A stretch of 15,909 nt of DNA from Candidatus Aenigmatarchaeota archaeon (lineage in GTDB: Archaea > Aenigmatarchaeota > Aenigmatarchaeia > QMZP01 > JACQNV01): NCBI GenBank assembly GCA_016202865.1, contig JACQNV010000008.1:1-15909 (forward strand), in the 5' to 3' direction. A model generated the notes under the pieces. That model made no database searches. It was given only the letters and a program-made list of their open reading frames with translations, and was not told the origin of the DNA. Positions within the stretch are counted from its first letter, which is position 1. Each line of letters opens with the position of its first letter. A program made the translations under genes and the position numbers. This document shows, in pieces, positions 1 through 5,654 of this stretch.

Positions 1-1
1 A

Positions 2-577
2 GGTTGTGTGGCTGTTGAACTGGACAAAAACCGCTATCTAGCGCTCAAGTCTGAACAAATTTCTGGCAAACCCAACCTCGGTTTCACCACCAACCTGATT
101 TTCACCCTGCTGAAAAAACTCCAGGAAAAAATCGGGGACATAGTTGGAATAATGCCTGGCTCTGACATGCTGACAGCTGTGGAAACTGGAAAATCCAAAA
201 ACATCCCAGTATATTTTATCGATCAAGATATTCAAGACACACTTCAAGCCCTCAAAGCACTCAAGCTCACCGAAAAACTGAAATTAATAAAATACGCGCT
301 GACAGCCTCCTTCTACATTTACACAGGCCGAGGCAAAGAAAAAATCGACTTGACCAAATTGCCGCCAGAAGAAATAATAGATCAAGCCCTCGAAGTATTT
401 AAAATAACTTTCCCACAGCTTTACAAAATCTTAGTTGAAGACAGGAACCGTTATATGGCAGTCAACTTGAAGAAGCTTTCTGAAAATTATAAGACGGTTG
501 TTGCGGTTGTGGGGGCGGGGCATTACAAAGGGTTGAAGCAGATTCTATCCAATCAAACAAAATCCGCTTCCAGCTGA
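2..577 (+). CDS. TraB-family protein, 3' part (gene starts before the window)
   Basis: The reading frame is open from the first bases of the window, so the GTG at position 8 is not the real start. The visible segment begins with the hydrophobic strand and acidic motif AVELDKNRY, typical of the TraB/PrgY (pheromone shutdown) family. It ends with AVVGAGHYKGL, the conserved GxGH strand that closes the family's alpha/beta domain. The domain N-terminus, which normally carries a GxxH motif, is outside the window. Archaeal TraB proteins often carry C-terminal membrane helices; here the protein stops about 15 residues after the GAGH motif, so this is a short form without them. TraB relates to the erythromycin-esterase/Tiki fold; a peptidase-like activity is suspected for the wider fold but not established for archaeal members. 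Confidence 0.8.
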   Translation, partial: GCVAVELDKNRYLALKSEQISGKPNLGFTTNLIFTLLKKLQEKIGDIVGIMPGSDMLTAVETGKSKNIPVYFIDQDIQDTLQALKALKLTEKLKLIKYALTASFYIYTGRGKEKIDLTKLPPEEIIDQALEVFKITFPQLYKILVEDRNRYMAVNLKKLSENYKTVVAVVGAGHYKGLKQILSNQTKSASS

Positions 578-610
578 AACGCTTAAAAGCCTTGTTGTAG
601 AAATAGAGAG

Positions 611-1024
611 ATGGCAAGAAAAGAAGTTGTTCTAAAAATGTTGGGAAGATATGAAGACCAACTAGTCCAAGGTATACTTCCAAGGGGTGTAGTTTCTGTG
701 CTAAGACAATATGTTGAAGCTCAGGAGAGAGCGGAGAGATCATATGGCAGAGCAGCTTCTTCAGCTGAAAGATTGTTTTCAGCATCCACTCTCAATACGA
801 TGCGGACATTTTCTGTGATAGGATCATCTGCTGGAAGAGAGACTCTAAGATCTATAAATCGTGCAGAATCCGTTCAAAGACAACCAGAATACGAAATTGG
901 CGTCTTCGCCAGAGAACATCTTCTACTAAAACCAGATGGTGTTTCGTTAGCACCAGAAGATGTAGAAGAAAACAGAAGGCGAATTCAAGATTATAGAAAA
1001 CAATTGGAATCTCAAATGGTTTAA
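611..1024 (+). CDS. hypothetical protein, 137 aa
   Basis: I do not recognise this protein. It is charged and rich in Arg and Glu, has no membrane segment or signal peptide, and is probably largely helical: residues about 35-50 and 118-135 look like amphipathic helices. The middle (about 47-85) is rich in Ser and Ala. The start is supported by a TATA-like stretch (CTTAAAA, about 582-588) some 25 bases upstream, as expected for a leaderless archaeal message. The next gene begins one base after this stop codon, so the two are almost certainly co-transcribed. Confidence 0.6.
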   Translation: MARKEVVLKMLGRYEDQLVQGILPRGVVSVLRQYVEAQERAERSYGRAASSAERLFSASTLNTMRTFSVIGSSAGRETLRSINRAESVQRQPEYEIGVFAREHLLLKPDGVSLAPEDVEENRRRIQDYRKQLESQMV

Positions 1025-1025
1025 C

Positions 1026-1454
1026 ATGCCAGAATACAATGCAGCATTTTTTAATGGGTTGACAGCAGTCGTCATAGCCCTGAAGAAAAGATATGGGGAA
1101 GCTGAAGCCATCGATGTAATGCGCGAAGTTTTCAGTTCCAGGTTAAAAGCTGTATACGACAAGCTTGGTTTTGTAAAAGGATCAACAGAAGATTTTGTCC
1201 GAGCGGTTGGCGAAAACGACAGGATGCTCGGCCTAAAAGTTGAGTTTAAAATAGAGCAGAACAAAATAATTTACAGGTTCCACACAGATCCATTCCCTTT
1301 GTTAAAAGGTCAAATAGATCCAACAAAATTCGACGATGCCTACTTAAGATTTAAGGTGGAATATATTTTAGGGAATGAGTGGAAATACACAACAACAAAA
1401 CATTTTTGGCGCGGCGACCCATTCACAGAACATGTGATTGAGAGAACTTCTTAA
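1026..1454 (+). CDS. hypothetical protein, possibly ATC-hydrolase-like (142 aa)
   Basis: A small soluble protein without a signal peptide. The second half shows a predicted strand around 75-90 followed near the C-terminus by TKHFWRGDPFTEHVIER. An aromatic/charged segment then GDPxxxHxxxR resembles the end of the L-2-amino-thiazoline-4-carboxylic acid hydrolase (ATC hydrolase) family, where the motif usually reads GDPxC. Here the Cys is replaced (FTEH), so the assignment is only suggestive and the activity may differ. It follows the 137-aa gene by one base and forms a two-gene unit with it. Its 3' end overlaps the convergent Nudix gene by 32 bases. Confidence 0.6.
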   Translation: MPEYNAAFFNGLTAVVIALKKRYGEAEAIDVMREVFSSRLKAVYDKLGFVKGSTEDFVRAVGENDRMLGLKVEFKIEQNKIIYRFHTDPFPLLKGQIDPTKFDDAYLRFKVEYILGNEWKYTTTKHFWRGDPFTEHVIERTS

Positions 1455-1860
1455 ATGGATGGAAGCCCTGTTTAATCAAATTTTGAATTGGTAAAAATAG
1501 AGGCTGCGGCAAATTATTCCAATCAACCCATCCGACCTCCACACACTTATCAGGTTCCATAACTTTCGGTTCCCCCGAAGCCCAATCGCAAACCATATAA
1601 ATTGTTATATAGTGTTTTCCTTCATCCTTGTGTATATCATTTGTCACAGTAACAAATTTAATATTCTTAATTTCAATACCACTTTCCTCCAAAGTTTCCC
1701 TTCTTGCACAATCTTCAAAACTTTCCCCAAATTCCAAATGTCCGCCAGGAGGACACCATGTACCTTCCCCATGAGCTCCTAACCTTCTTAAAAAAAGAAC
1801 CTTTCCATCTTTTCTAATTAAAACTCCCATCCCAACTTTTGGCCGCTGAACCTCAATCAT
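1423..1860 (-). CDS. Nudix hydrolase, NUDT15/MutT-like (145 aa)
   Basis: A complete Nudix box is present at residues 40-62: Gly40, Glu46, then R54-E55, E58-E59 and Gly61, matching GX5EX7REUXEEXGU exactly. The glutamates bind the Mg ions that activate water to cleave a nucleoside diphosphate linked to another group. The approach to the box (TWCPPGGHLEFGES) resembles the NUDT15/MTH2 group, which clean up oxidised or modified nucleoside triphosphates. Substrate cannot be told from sequence alone. Length is normal for a single-domain Nudix enzyme. The start codon overlaps the stop of the preceding Nudix gene in an ATGA arrangement, so the two are translated as a pair. Confidence 0.9.
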   Translation of the reverse strand: MIEVQRPKVGMGVLIRKDGKVLFLRRLGAHGEGTWCPPGGHLEFGESFEDCARRETLEESGIEIKNIKFVTVTNDIHKDEGKHYITIYMVCDWASGEPKVMEPDKCVEVGWVDWNNLPQPLFLPIQNLIKQGFHPFKKFSQSHVL

Positions 1861-2255
1861 ACCTTCCCTTCCAGCTCTTTCAAAACACCTTTATCATGCT
1901 CTGCCATCTTTAGGCCTTTGATTTCTGATAATTTAAACCATCCCCAGTCTTGGCCTTCCTGCAGCTTCAAAACACTTTTGTCACCGCAAAATTCTATGTA
2001 CGCATATTTTGTGCCTTCGAACCCATGCTCCTTGAATTTCTGGGCCAATACAAGCTTAGGATTTTTCAAGTGGTAATCCAACTCCTCAAAACACTCCCTG
2101 CGCACAGCTTGGTCTGCTGTTTCCCCTTCCTCAATCGCCCCGCCAAAAAACGCCCAGTGCAAAGGCAATATATTAGTCTTAGCGTCCCTAAACTGCAGCA
2201 AAACCCTTTTCTCAGAATCGTACAGAATTATCAGTGCAACATCTCTCTTTTGCAT
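1857..2255 (-). CDS. Nudix hydrolase (132 aa)
   Basis: First gene of a two-Nudix operon on the minus strand. The Nudix box lies at residues 39-61: Gly39, Glu45, R53-E54 and E57-E58. The Gly near the box end is replaced by Asp60 (EELDY), a tolerated variation because metal ligands are the glutamates. The flanking WAFFGGAIEEGE is typical of MutT-like NTP or sugar-nucleotide hydrolases; substrate unknown. A TATA-like stretch on the minus strand (CTTTATTTA, about 2278-2287) sits about 27 bases before the start, in the 32-base gap shared with the divergent gene at 2288. It may serve as a nucleotide-pool cleaning pair with the overlapping downstream Nudix gene. Confidence 0.9.
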   Translation of the reverse strand: MQKRDVALIILYDSEKRVLLQFRDAKTNILPLHWAFFGGAIEEGETADQAVRRECFEELDYHLKNPKLVLAQKFKEHGFEGTKYAYIEFCGDKSVLKLQEGQDWGWFKLSEIKGLKMAEHDKGVLKELEGKV

Positions 2256-2256
2256 A

Positions 2257-2287
2257 GCTTATTTTACCTGCACAACATAAATAAAGC
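2257..2287. promoter_or_regulatory. bidirectional promoter between Nudix pair and transglutaminase-like gene
   Basis: The 32-base gap contains CTTATTTTA (2258-2266), centred 26 bases before the plus-strand ATG, and on the minus strand CTTTATTTA, centred 27 bases before the ATG at 2255. Both fit leaderless archaeal transcripts. Inferred from spacing only. Confidence 0.45.
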
Positions 2288-2902
2288 ATGTACGGTTTCA
2301 ACAACAGCGAAATTTCAATATTAAAACGCCTTAACACACCGCCAAAAATCCAGGATTTTTTGAACAAGTTAAAAGCAAACTTCGAGCCAAATGGGGACAC
2401 ATGCCGATCTCCTAGATTGGTTTTGAGAAATAAAGAGGCTCATTGTGTTGAAGGTGCGATTCTAGCCGCCGCCGCCATGAGAATTCACGGCCACAAACCG
2501 CTTGTTCTAGATCTCACATCCAACAAAAAGGACTTTGACCATGTGGTTGCTGTATTCAGGCAATTTGGCTGTTGGGGTGCGGTCTCAAAAACCAACCATC
2601 CAGTTTTAAGATACAGAGAGCCTGTCTACAAATCAATCCGCGAATTGGTAATGTCTTACTTCCATGAATATACAAAAGACGGCGAGAAAACCCTGCGATC
2701 ATATTCCATACCAGTCAACCTCTCCAGATTTGACAAACTTGGCTGGACAACCTCAGAAAAAGATATTTGGTACATACCAGAATACTTGTTGGAAGTCCCC
2801 CACAAACAAATCTTAACCCATACACAAATATCCAATTTAAGAAAAGCAGATTTATTAGAAATCAAAGCTGGAGATATGTTAGAGTGGAAGACTAAACTTT
2901 AA
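2288..2902 (+). CDS. transglutaminase-like superfamily protein (204 aa)
   Basis: The segment EAHCVEGA (Cys53) followed about 30 residues later by DFDHVVAVF (His85) has the Cys-His spacing of the papain-like transglutaminase/NlpC-type fold, with the Cys at the start of a helix and the His on a strand. The downstream WGAVSKTNHPVLRYREPVY is a conserved-looking block seen in uncharacterised bacterial and archaeal members. There is no signal peptide, so it is probably cytoplasmic. The reaction is unknown: it could be a peptidase, an amidase or a transglutaminase. It is transcribed divergently from the Nudix pair; CTTATTTTA at about 2258-2266 is a plausible TATA box about 26 bases before the ATG. 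Confidence 0.65.
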   Translation: MYGFNNSEISILKRLNTPPKIQDFLNKLKANFEPNGDTCRSPRLVLRNKEAHCVEGAILAAAAMRIHGHKPLVLDLTSNKKDFDHVVAVFRQFGCWGAVSKTNHPVLRYREPVYKSIRELVMSYFHEYTKDGEKTLRSYSIPVNLSRFDKLGWTTSEKDIWYIPEYLLEVPHKQILTHTQISNLRKADLLEIKAGDMLEWKTKL

Positions 2903-2910
2903 TGTGGAAG

Positions 2911-2960
2911 GCGTAAAATTTTTACGAGGCGAACTGAGTAAAAATTTAGCCTCCTGTTTT
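2911..2960 (+). terminator. hairpin followed by a T-run after the transglutaminase-like gene
   Basis: Perfect 10-bp inverted repeat AAATTTTTAC (2916-2925) and GTAAAAATTT (2938-2947), extendable to GGC/GCC with single-base bulges, followed by CCTCCTGTTTTTG. It lies just after the stop of the transglutaminase-like gene and probably acts as its transcription terminator. Confidence 0.5.
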
Positions 2961-2970
2961 TGCTTAAGTC

Positions 2971-3033
2971 ATCATCTCATACCCATGATATGGGATGATA
3001 AGATGTCTCGTGTCTACGAGACACGACCTTTTT
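2971..3033 (+). repeat. two further hairpins and T5 between convergent genes
   Basis: A bulged stem pairs TCATACCCAT with ATGGGATGA (about 2977-2998). The second is a perfect 8-bp stem TCGTGTCT (3008-3015) / AGACACGA (3019-3026) with loop ACG, followed by CCTTTTT. An alternative pairing is GTCTCGT / ACGAGAC (3005-3022). The T-run after the second hairpin makes it terminator-like for plus-strand transcription. The stem sequence TCGTGT/ACACGA recurs in the hairpin cluster at 4779-4838. Confidence 0.5.
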
Positions 3034-3045
3034 CCCAGAAAAAGC
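3029..3045 (-). terminator. T-run terminator after the cis-prenyltransferase gene
   Basis: Read on the minus strand, directly after the prenyltransferase stop codon, CTTTTT is followed by CTGGG and AAAAAG. This is a T5 run that can also form a 6-bp stem. A short T-run just past the stop codon is the usual archaeal termination signal. Confidence 0.4.
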
Positions 3046-3687
3046 TTACTTCCCAAAATTCTTTTGTTGTTGATAATACCAGTCAATCACTTTGTCAAAT
3101 TCCTGTTTGGAAAACTCTGGCCACAATGTGTCTGTGAAATAAAGCTCAGCATATGCAGCCTGGTAGAGCAAGAAATTGGACATCCTTCTCTGACCACCTG
3201 TCCTAATAAGCAAATCCAAAGGCTCTTTAACCATCAACATCTCATCAATACTCTTTGGTTTGTGTCCATTAAGGCTGTGGAAAACATTGTTTATTTCAAA
3301 CTGTGATCCATAAGCCAATAATATATTCAACTTCCTTGACTTGTGTTGTTCTGTTGCCTTGGTCACATTTTCAACTAAATCCTTGACTTCAGGTATCCAC
3401 AAAGAACTATCGCCAACAATATTGACCTTGACATCATTCTTCTTTATTGTTGGATCTGTCAGCAAATTGCTCAACTCAGCTGTATAAATCTTCCACAAAT
3501 AATTTAATTCTTCTTTCCCCCTTCTCAAATTTTCTGTGGAAAGAGCATAAACAGAAACTTCCTTGATATCTTTCTTGGCAAGGCACCACTTAAGGAAATC
3601 TTTCATCCTTTCTGTTCCATTTAAGTGTCCTTCCCACGGAAGCTTGCCCGATTTAGTTGCATATCTTCGGTTACCATCCGGTAGACT
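3046..3687 (-). CDS. uppS: cis-prenyltransferase (undecaprenyl/polyprenyl diphosphate synthase), 5' end interrupted
   Basis: The enzyme condenses isopentenyl units in cis to make the polyprenyl lipid carrier used in glycan and S-layer glycoprotein assembly. The frame reads SLPDGNRRYA directly after a stop codon: DGNRR carries the catalytic Asp. It continues with WEGHLNG, then YALSTENLRR, then LLIRTGGQRRMSNFLLYQAAYAELYF, all hallmark blocks in the archaeal form. The ATG at 3606 falls after DGNRR and cannot be the true start, because it would drop the active site. What is missing is the N-terminal strand (P-x-H-[IV]-A-x-I) and whatever precedes it. Only 21 bases upstream lies the stop codon of a LAGLIDADG endonuclease in the same frame. 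No matching 5' exon was found up to the exonuclease gene. The gene is therefore either split by an intron whose first exon I cannot see, or dead. Confidence 0.85.
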   Translation of the reverse strand, partial: SLPDGNRRYATKSGKLPWEGHLNGTERMKDFLKWCLAKKDIKEVSVYALSTENLRRGKEELNYLWKIYTAELSNLLTDPTIKKNDVKVNIVGDSSLWIPEVKDLVENVTKATEQHKSRKLNILLAYGSQFEINNVFHSLNGHKPKSIDEMLMVKEPLDLLIRTGGQRRMSNFLLYQAAYAELYFTDTLWPEFSKQEFDKVIDWYYQQQKNFGK

Positions 3688-3708
3688 TTAGTTCTAGGGT
3701 CTCTAGAA

Positions 3709-4443
3709 TTATATAAGCCCGACATGGATACCGCGATTTTTTCCCATATTTTTAATCACCTTACCACGATATTCGTTAATTATGCTTTCCAGTCTTTTAA
3801 ACTTTCTTTGAATAGAAAAGCCTATATTATCATAAAACTTTTCTAACCCGTCTATATTGGATATTGAAACATAATAACAGTTTCTATCTTTAGATATCTT
3901 TGTGGTTTTTATACCCAATATACTTAGTAAATATACTATTTCCCTTAGACCCTTTATATTTGTAGAGTCGGCTCTTATATACCGATTATATCTCTTAGCG
4001 CATACTGTGCCTTCGGAGTCGAAAAATCCCTTCAGGAAACTACCAATTATTTGTTTATTTGGAGAATTTAGTATCTGAAAGGGTATTCTCCAAGATTTAG
4101 TAGAAAATGTACCAAAACTTTCAATGTCAGTAAATACAGACTTTTGTCTGCAGTATACTGTATATGTATCTGACCAATTCGGGTTTTTAGATTTTCTAAA
4201 CTTATATGATGGTTTAACACCATAAACTTTTTCTATGCAATATGCAAAATAGTCTACAAAATCCTTGTCTATAGCTACCAATCTTATATGATGTTCCGTT
4301 TGTAGGGTAACTTTAGTTACTTGCTTCTTTTTAGTAAAACCTTTCCACAAACAACCATCGCTACACATGACACCCATAATGTACGCCTTTTCCTTAGTTA
4401 ATTCATGAAAGCTGGGGTTTTCATTTTCCTTGCTAATGGTCTT
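3709..4443 (-). pseudogene. LAGLIDADG homing endonuclease, catalytic part (frameshifted from its HTH)
   Basis: Two LAGLIDADG helices are visible: YIMGVMCSDGCLW, and FLKGFFDSEGTV about 125 residues later. The acidic residue at position 8 of each motif (D, E) is kept, so the nuclease core looks intact. The ATG at 4377 sits inside the first motif and cannot be the natural start. The frame is open upstream to 4443 and reads PSFHELTKEKAY just before the motif, the usual lead-in. The HTH ORF upstream is one frame off and overlaps between 4401 and 4443; losing one base there, for example in the A-rich stretch GGAAAATGAAAACC, would explain it. Such enzymes cut an intron- or intein-less allele to promote copying of their own gene. 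It is either decayed, expressed from an internal start without motif 1, or hit by a sequencing error. Confidence 0.75.
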
Positions 4444-4574
4444 CTAGAAATTTGATATTTTTTCATCCTCTTTAAAATGATATTGTGTGATACTCCGAAA
4501 AGCCTAGATATTTCTCTACTCGAAAGGTTGTTTTTCCAGTAGAGCTCCTCTAGTTTCTGTTTTTCATTTTCCAT
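4398..4574 (-). CDS. HTH N-terminal part of the homing endonuclease
   Basis: Starting at the ATG at 4574 (MENEKQKLEELY), preceded by GTGAAGAGC as a weak Shine-Dalgarno, this segment contains a clear helix-turn-helix, LSSREISRLFGVSHNIILKR, followed by a basic tail and a premature stop at MKTPAFMN. In related archaeal LAGLIDADG enzymes a domain of this kind precedes the nuclease and helps DNA binding. A frame extending to 4646 exists, but the extra residues look non-coding. It should be read together with the nuclease part in the other frame. Confidence 0.6.
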   Translation of the reverse strand: MENEKQKLEELYWKNNLSSREISRLFGVSHNIILKRMKKYQISRRPLARKMKTPAFMN

Positions 4575-4652
4575 GCTCTTCACTTCTTCTTTCCTATTTA
4601 TACCCTTAATGAGAGGGTAGCGTTCCGTTATACCTCTAGATCCCAATTCAAT

Positions 4653-4808
4653 CTATTCAAATTCGTCCCCCCCATCTTCGTGTTCGCTCAAAATCCAGGT
4701 TTCTCGGTCTATTAAATCCTCCACATTTTCAAGCCTTATCATGGCTTCCAAAAAGAAGTTGTGGTCGAAGACCCAAAATCGTGTGCCATAGCACACGAGA
4801 TGAGGCAT
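4653..4808 (-). CDS. small ORF, 51 aa, no recognised family
   Basis: ATG at 4808, stop TAG at 4653-4655. The product contains a hydrophobic-aromatic stretch, FWVFDHNFFLEAMIRL, then an acidic helix and the very acidic tail HEDGGDEFE. Its first codons overlap the hairpin at 4779-4798, so a start at the internal ATG near 4742 (29 aa) is also possible. The frame is the same as that of the HTH ORF downstream, separated from it by the TAG. It could be the 3' remnant of a longer gene that has been overwritten by the hairpin cluster. I recognise no homology, and it does not match the missing uppS N-terminus. Confidence 0.3.
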   Translation of the reverse strand: MPHLVCYGTRFWVFDHNFFLEAMIRLENVEDLIDRETWILSEHEDGGDEFE

Positions 4809-5000
4809 ATCGTGTCTCGACTATGAAGTCGAACACGAGATTGAGTGAGCTTGCGAACGAAAGATGTGCTCACTGCTCATGTGCTGATGCACATGACATC
4901 TCAGCATCCACAAATGAACAGATTGAGATGCTGATCTAGTGAGTCAAAGCCTCACGACCAGAAAGAATGAGCTGAGTGAAAGTGAAGCGAGTCTTCTGGT
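4779..5000. repeat. cluster of six hairpins in the 5' flank of the interrupted uppS
   Basis: Stems seen on the plus strand: TCGTGTGC/GCACACGA (4779-4798, loop CATA); TCGTGT-C-TCGACT / AGTCGA-ACACGA (4810-4838, loop ATGA, one bulged C); TCATGTGC/GCACATGA (4877-4896, loop TGAT); TCAGCATC/GATGCTGA (4901-4934); GTGAG/CTCAC (4939-4955); ACCAGAA/TTCTGGT (4957-5000), the last followed by TTTGTT. Together with the 51-codon ORF this fills the stretch of about 350 bases between 4653 and 5010. It may be a structured RNA, a palindromic mobile repeat, or a terminator array. I saw no match to tRNA, SRP RNA or RNase P RNA. Confidence 0.6.
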
Positions 5001-5010
5001 TTTGTTAAAC

Positions 5011-5589
5011 TTACACAAATCCATTTACAGGATACTTCTCAAATTCTTTCAGCAGTGTTTTCCCCAAAATAAGCCTTGAAAAAGCCTCAGCAGTCACCTT
5101 GGCTCCGGTTAACGCATTGTGTGGAAACGGCTCCTTTGGAAGCCCCAAATAAGTCAGTATATAATCCAAGCTATATTCTGTCCTGTTGCCTGCTAGTTCC
5201 CCCCTCTTCAGTAAATGTGCATAAAATAATCCATGAACATCAATAATATGCATCCCAAAAGGCCATTCCAAGCCATATTCCTTAACAATCTCCAAAACAA
5301 AAGACCTGTCAAAATGTGTGTAATATCCACCAATCATCTTATCCTTTATCTGTTTAGCCCATTGTATAAACTCGCCGACAAGCTCCTGCACACTCTTCTC
5401 CTTGCTTACTATCTCAGGCAATGTAAACCCGTTAATATGAAGAGCCACAGGGTCTATCTCCTTCCCTTCTTGTACTGTGCACTCACCATAAAATGTGTTA
5501 TCTGGATTATCAAAATCAACAGCCCCAACACTCAAAATCGAGTTTCTTTCCGGTTCCAATCCAGTAGTCTCCAAATCAATAACTATCAT
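5011..5589 (-). CDS. DnaQ-like DEDDh 3'-5' exonuclease family protein, last Asp missing (192 aa)
   Basis: Exonuclease motif I is VIDLETTG (Asp5, Glu7). Motif II is GGYYTHFDRSFV (Asp94). Motif III is PHNALTGAKVTAEAF, with His157 but Gly162 at H+5, where DnaQ-type DEDDh enzymes carry the fifth acidic residue (HxAxxDA). The codon is GGA, so more than one base change from GAY is implied. The metal site is thus incomplete: the protein may be weakly active, use another acid, or bind nucleic acid without cutting. Single-domain length is typical for the RNase T/epsilon-like group. Upstream on the minus strand, AAGGGGAT just before the ATG is a probable ribosome binding site. Confidence 0.8.
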   Translation of the reverse strand: MIVIDLETTGLEPERNSILSVGAVDFDNPDNTFYGECTVQEGKEIDPVALHINGFTLPEIVSKEKSVQELVGEFIQWAKQIKDKMIGGYYTHFDRSFVLEIVKEYGLEWPFGMHIIDVHGLFYAHLLKRGELAGNRTEYSLDYILTYLGLPKEPFPHNALTGAKVTAEAFSRLILGKTLLKEFEKYPVNGFV

Positions 5590-5625
5590 ATCCCCTTCTA
5601 GCCATGTAAAGTATCTACTGTTAAG

Positions 5626-5633
5626 TATTTAAA
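5626..5633. promoter_or_regulatory. TATA box shared by exonuclease and the 389-aa gene
   Basis: TATTTAAA lies 25 bases before the ATG at 5655 on the plus strand. Its complement lies about 40 bases before the exonuclease start on the minus strand, leaving room for a short leader with the ribosome binding site there. Confidence 0.45.
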
Positions 5634-5654
5634 ACATTATCACATATCCTAGTC

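Larger units (their letters stand above)
3688..4574 (-). mobile_element. homing-endonuclease element inserted before the uppS DGNRR codons
   Basis: The element consists of an HTH-containing ORF and a LAGLIDADG ORF, with short non-coding ends. On the minus strand the region between the endonuclease stop and uppS holds a perfect hairpin, TTCTAG-AGACC-CTAGAA. The 5' flank has GGGATCTAG, which can pair with CTAGAGACCC at the 3' end (GGG/CCC plus UCUAG/CUAGA around a small internal loop). Another 6-bp stem (TACCCT/AGGGTA) lies near 4602-4620. The flanks are too short to hold a group I intron core that I can recognise, and there are no intein splice blocks. A small archaeal BHB-type intron or a bare homing-endonuclease insertion are the remaining readings. 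Left boundary is inferred from homology; the right boundary is uncertain. Confidence 0.6.

Noticed and set aside
3709..4377. Reading the uppS insert as an intein
   Set aside because: No Cys1/Ser1 block A, no TxxH block B, no His-Asn before uppS, and four in-frame stops separate the endonuclease from DGNRR.
3660..4650. Group I intron core around the homing endonuclease
   Set aside because: Only about 80 bases before and 21 after the ORFs are non-coding, and I could not find matching P7/P3 (R and S) elements; AAGATATG in the exon is coding sequence for RRYA.
4653..4808. The 51-codon ORF as the missing uppS first exon
   Set aside because: It contains nothing like P-x-H-[IV]-A-x-I and its acidic tail does not fit the family.
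4779..4955. CRISPR-like array
   Set aside because: The stems differ in sequence and spacing; there is no repeated unit with regular spacers.
4757..5010. tRNA, SRP RNA or RNase P RNA in the hairpin cluster
   Set aside because: No T-loop GGTTCRA, no SRP tetraloop/asymmetric loop and no RNase P core motif were seen.
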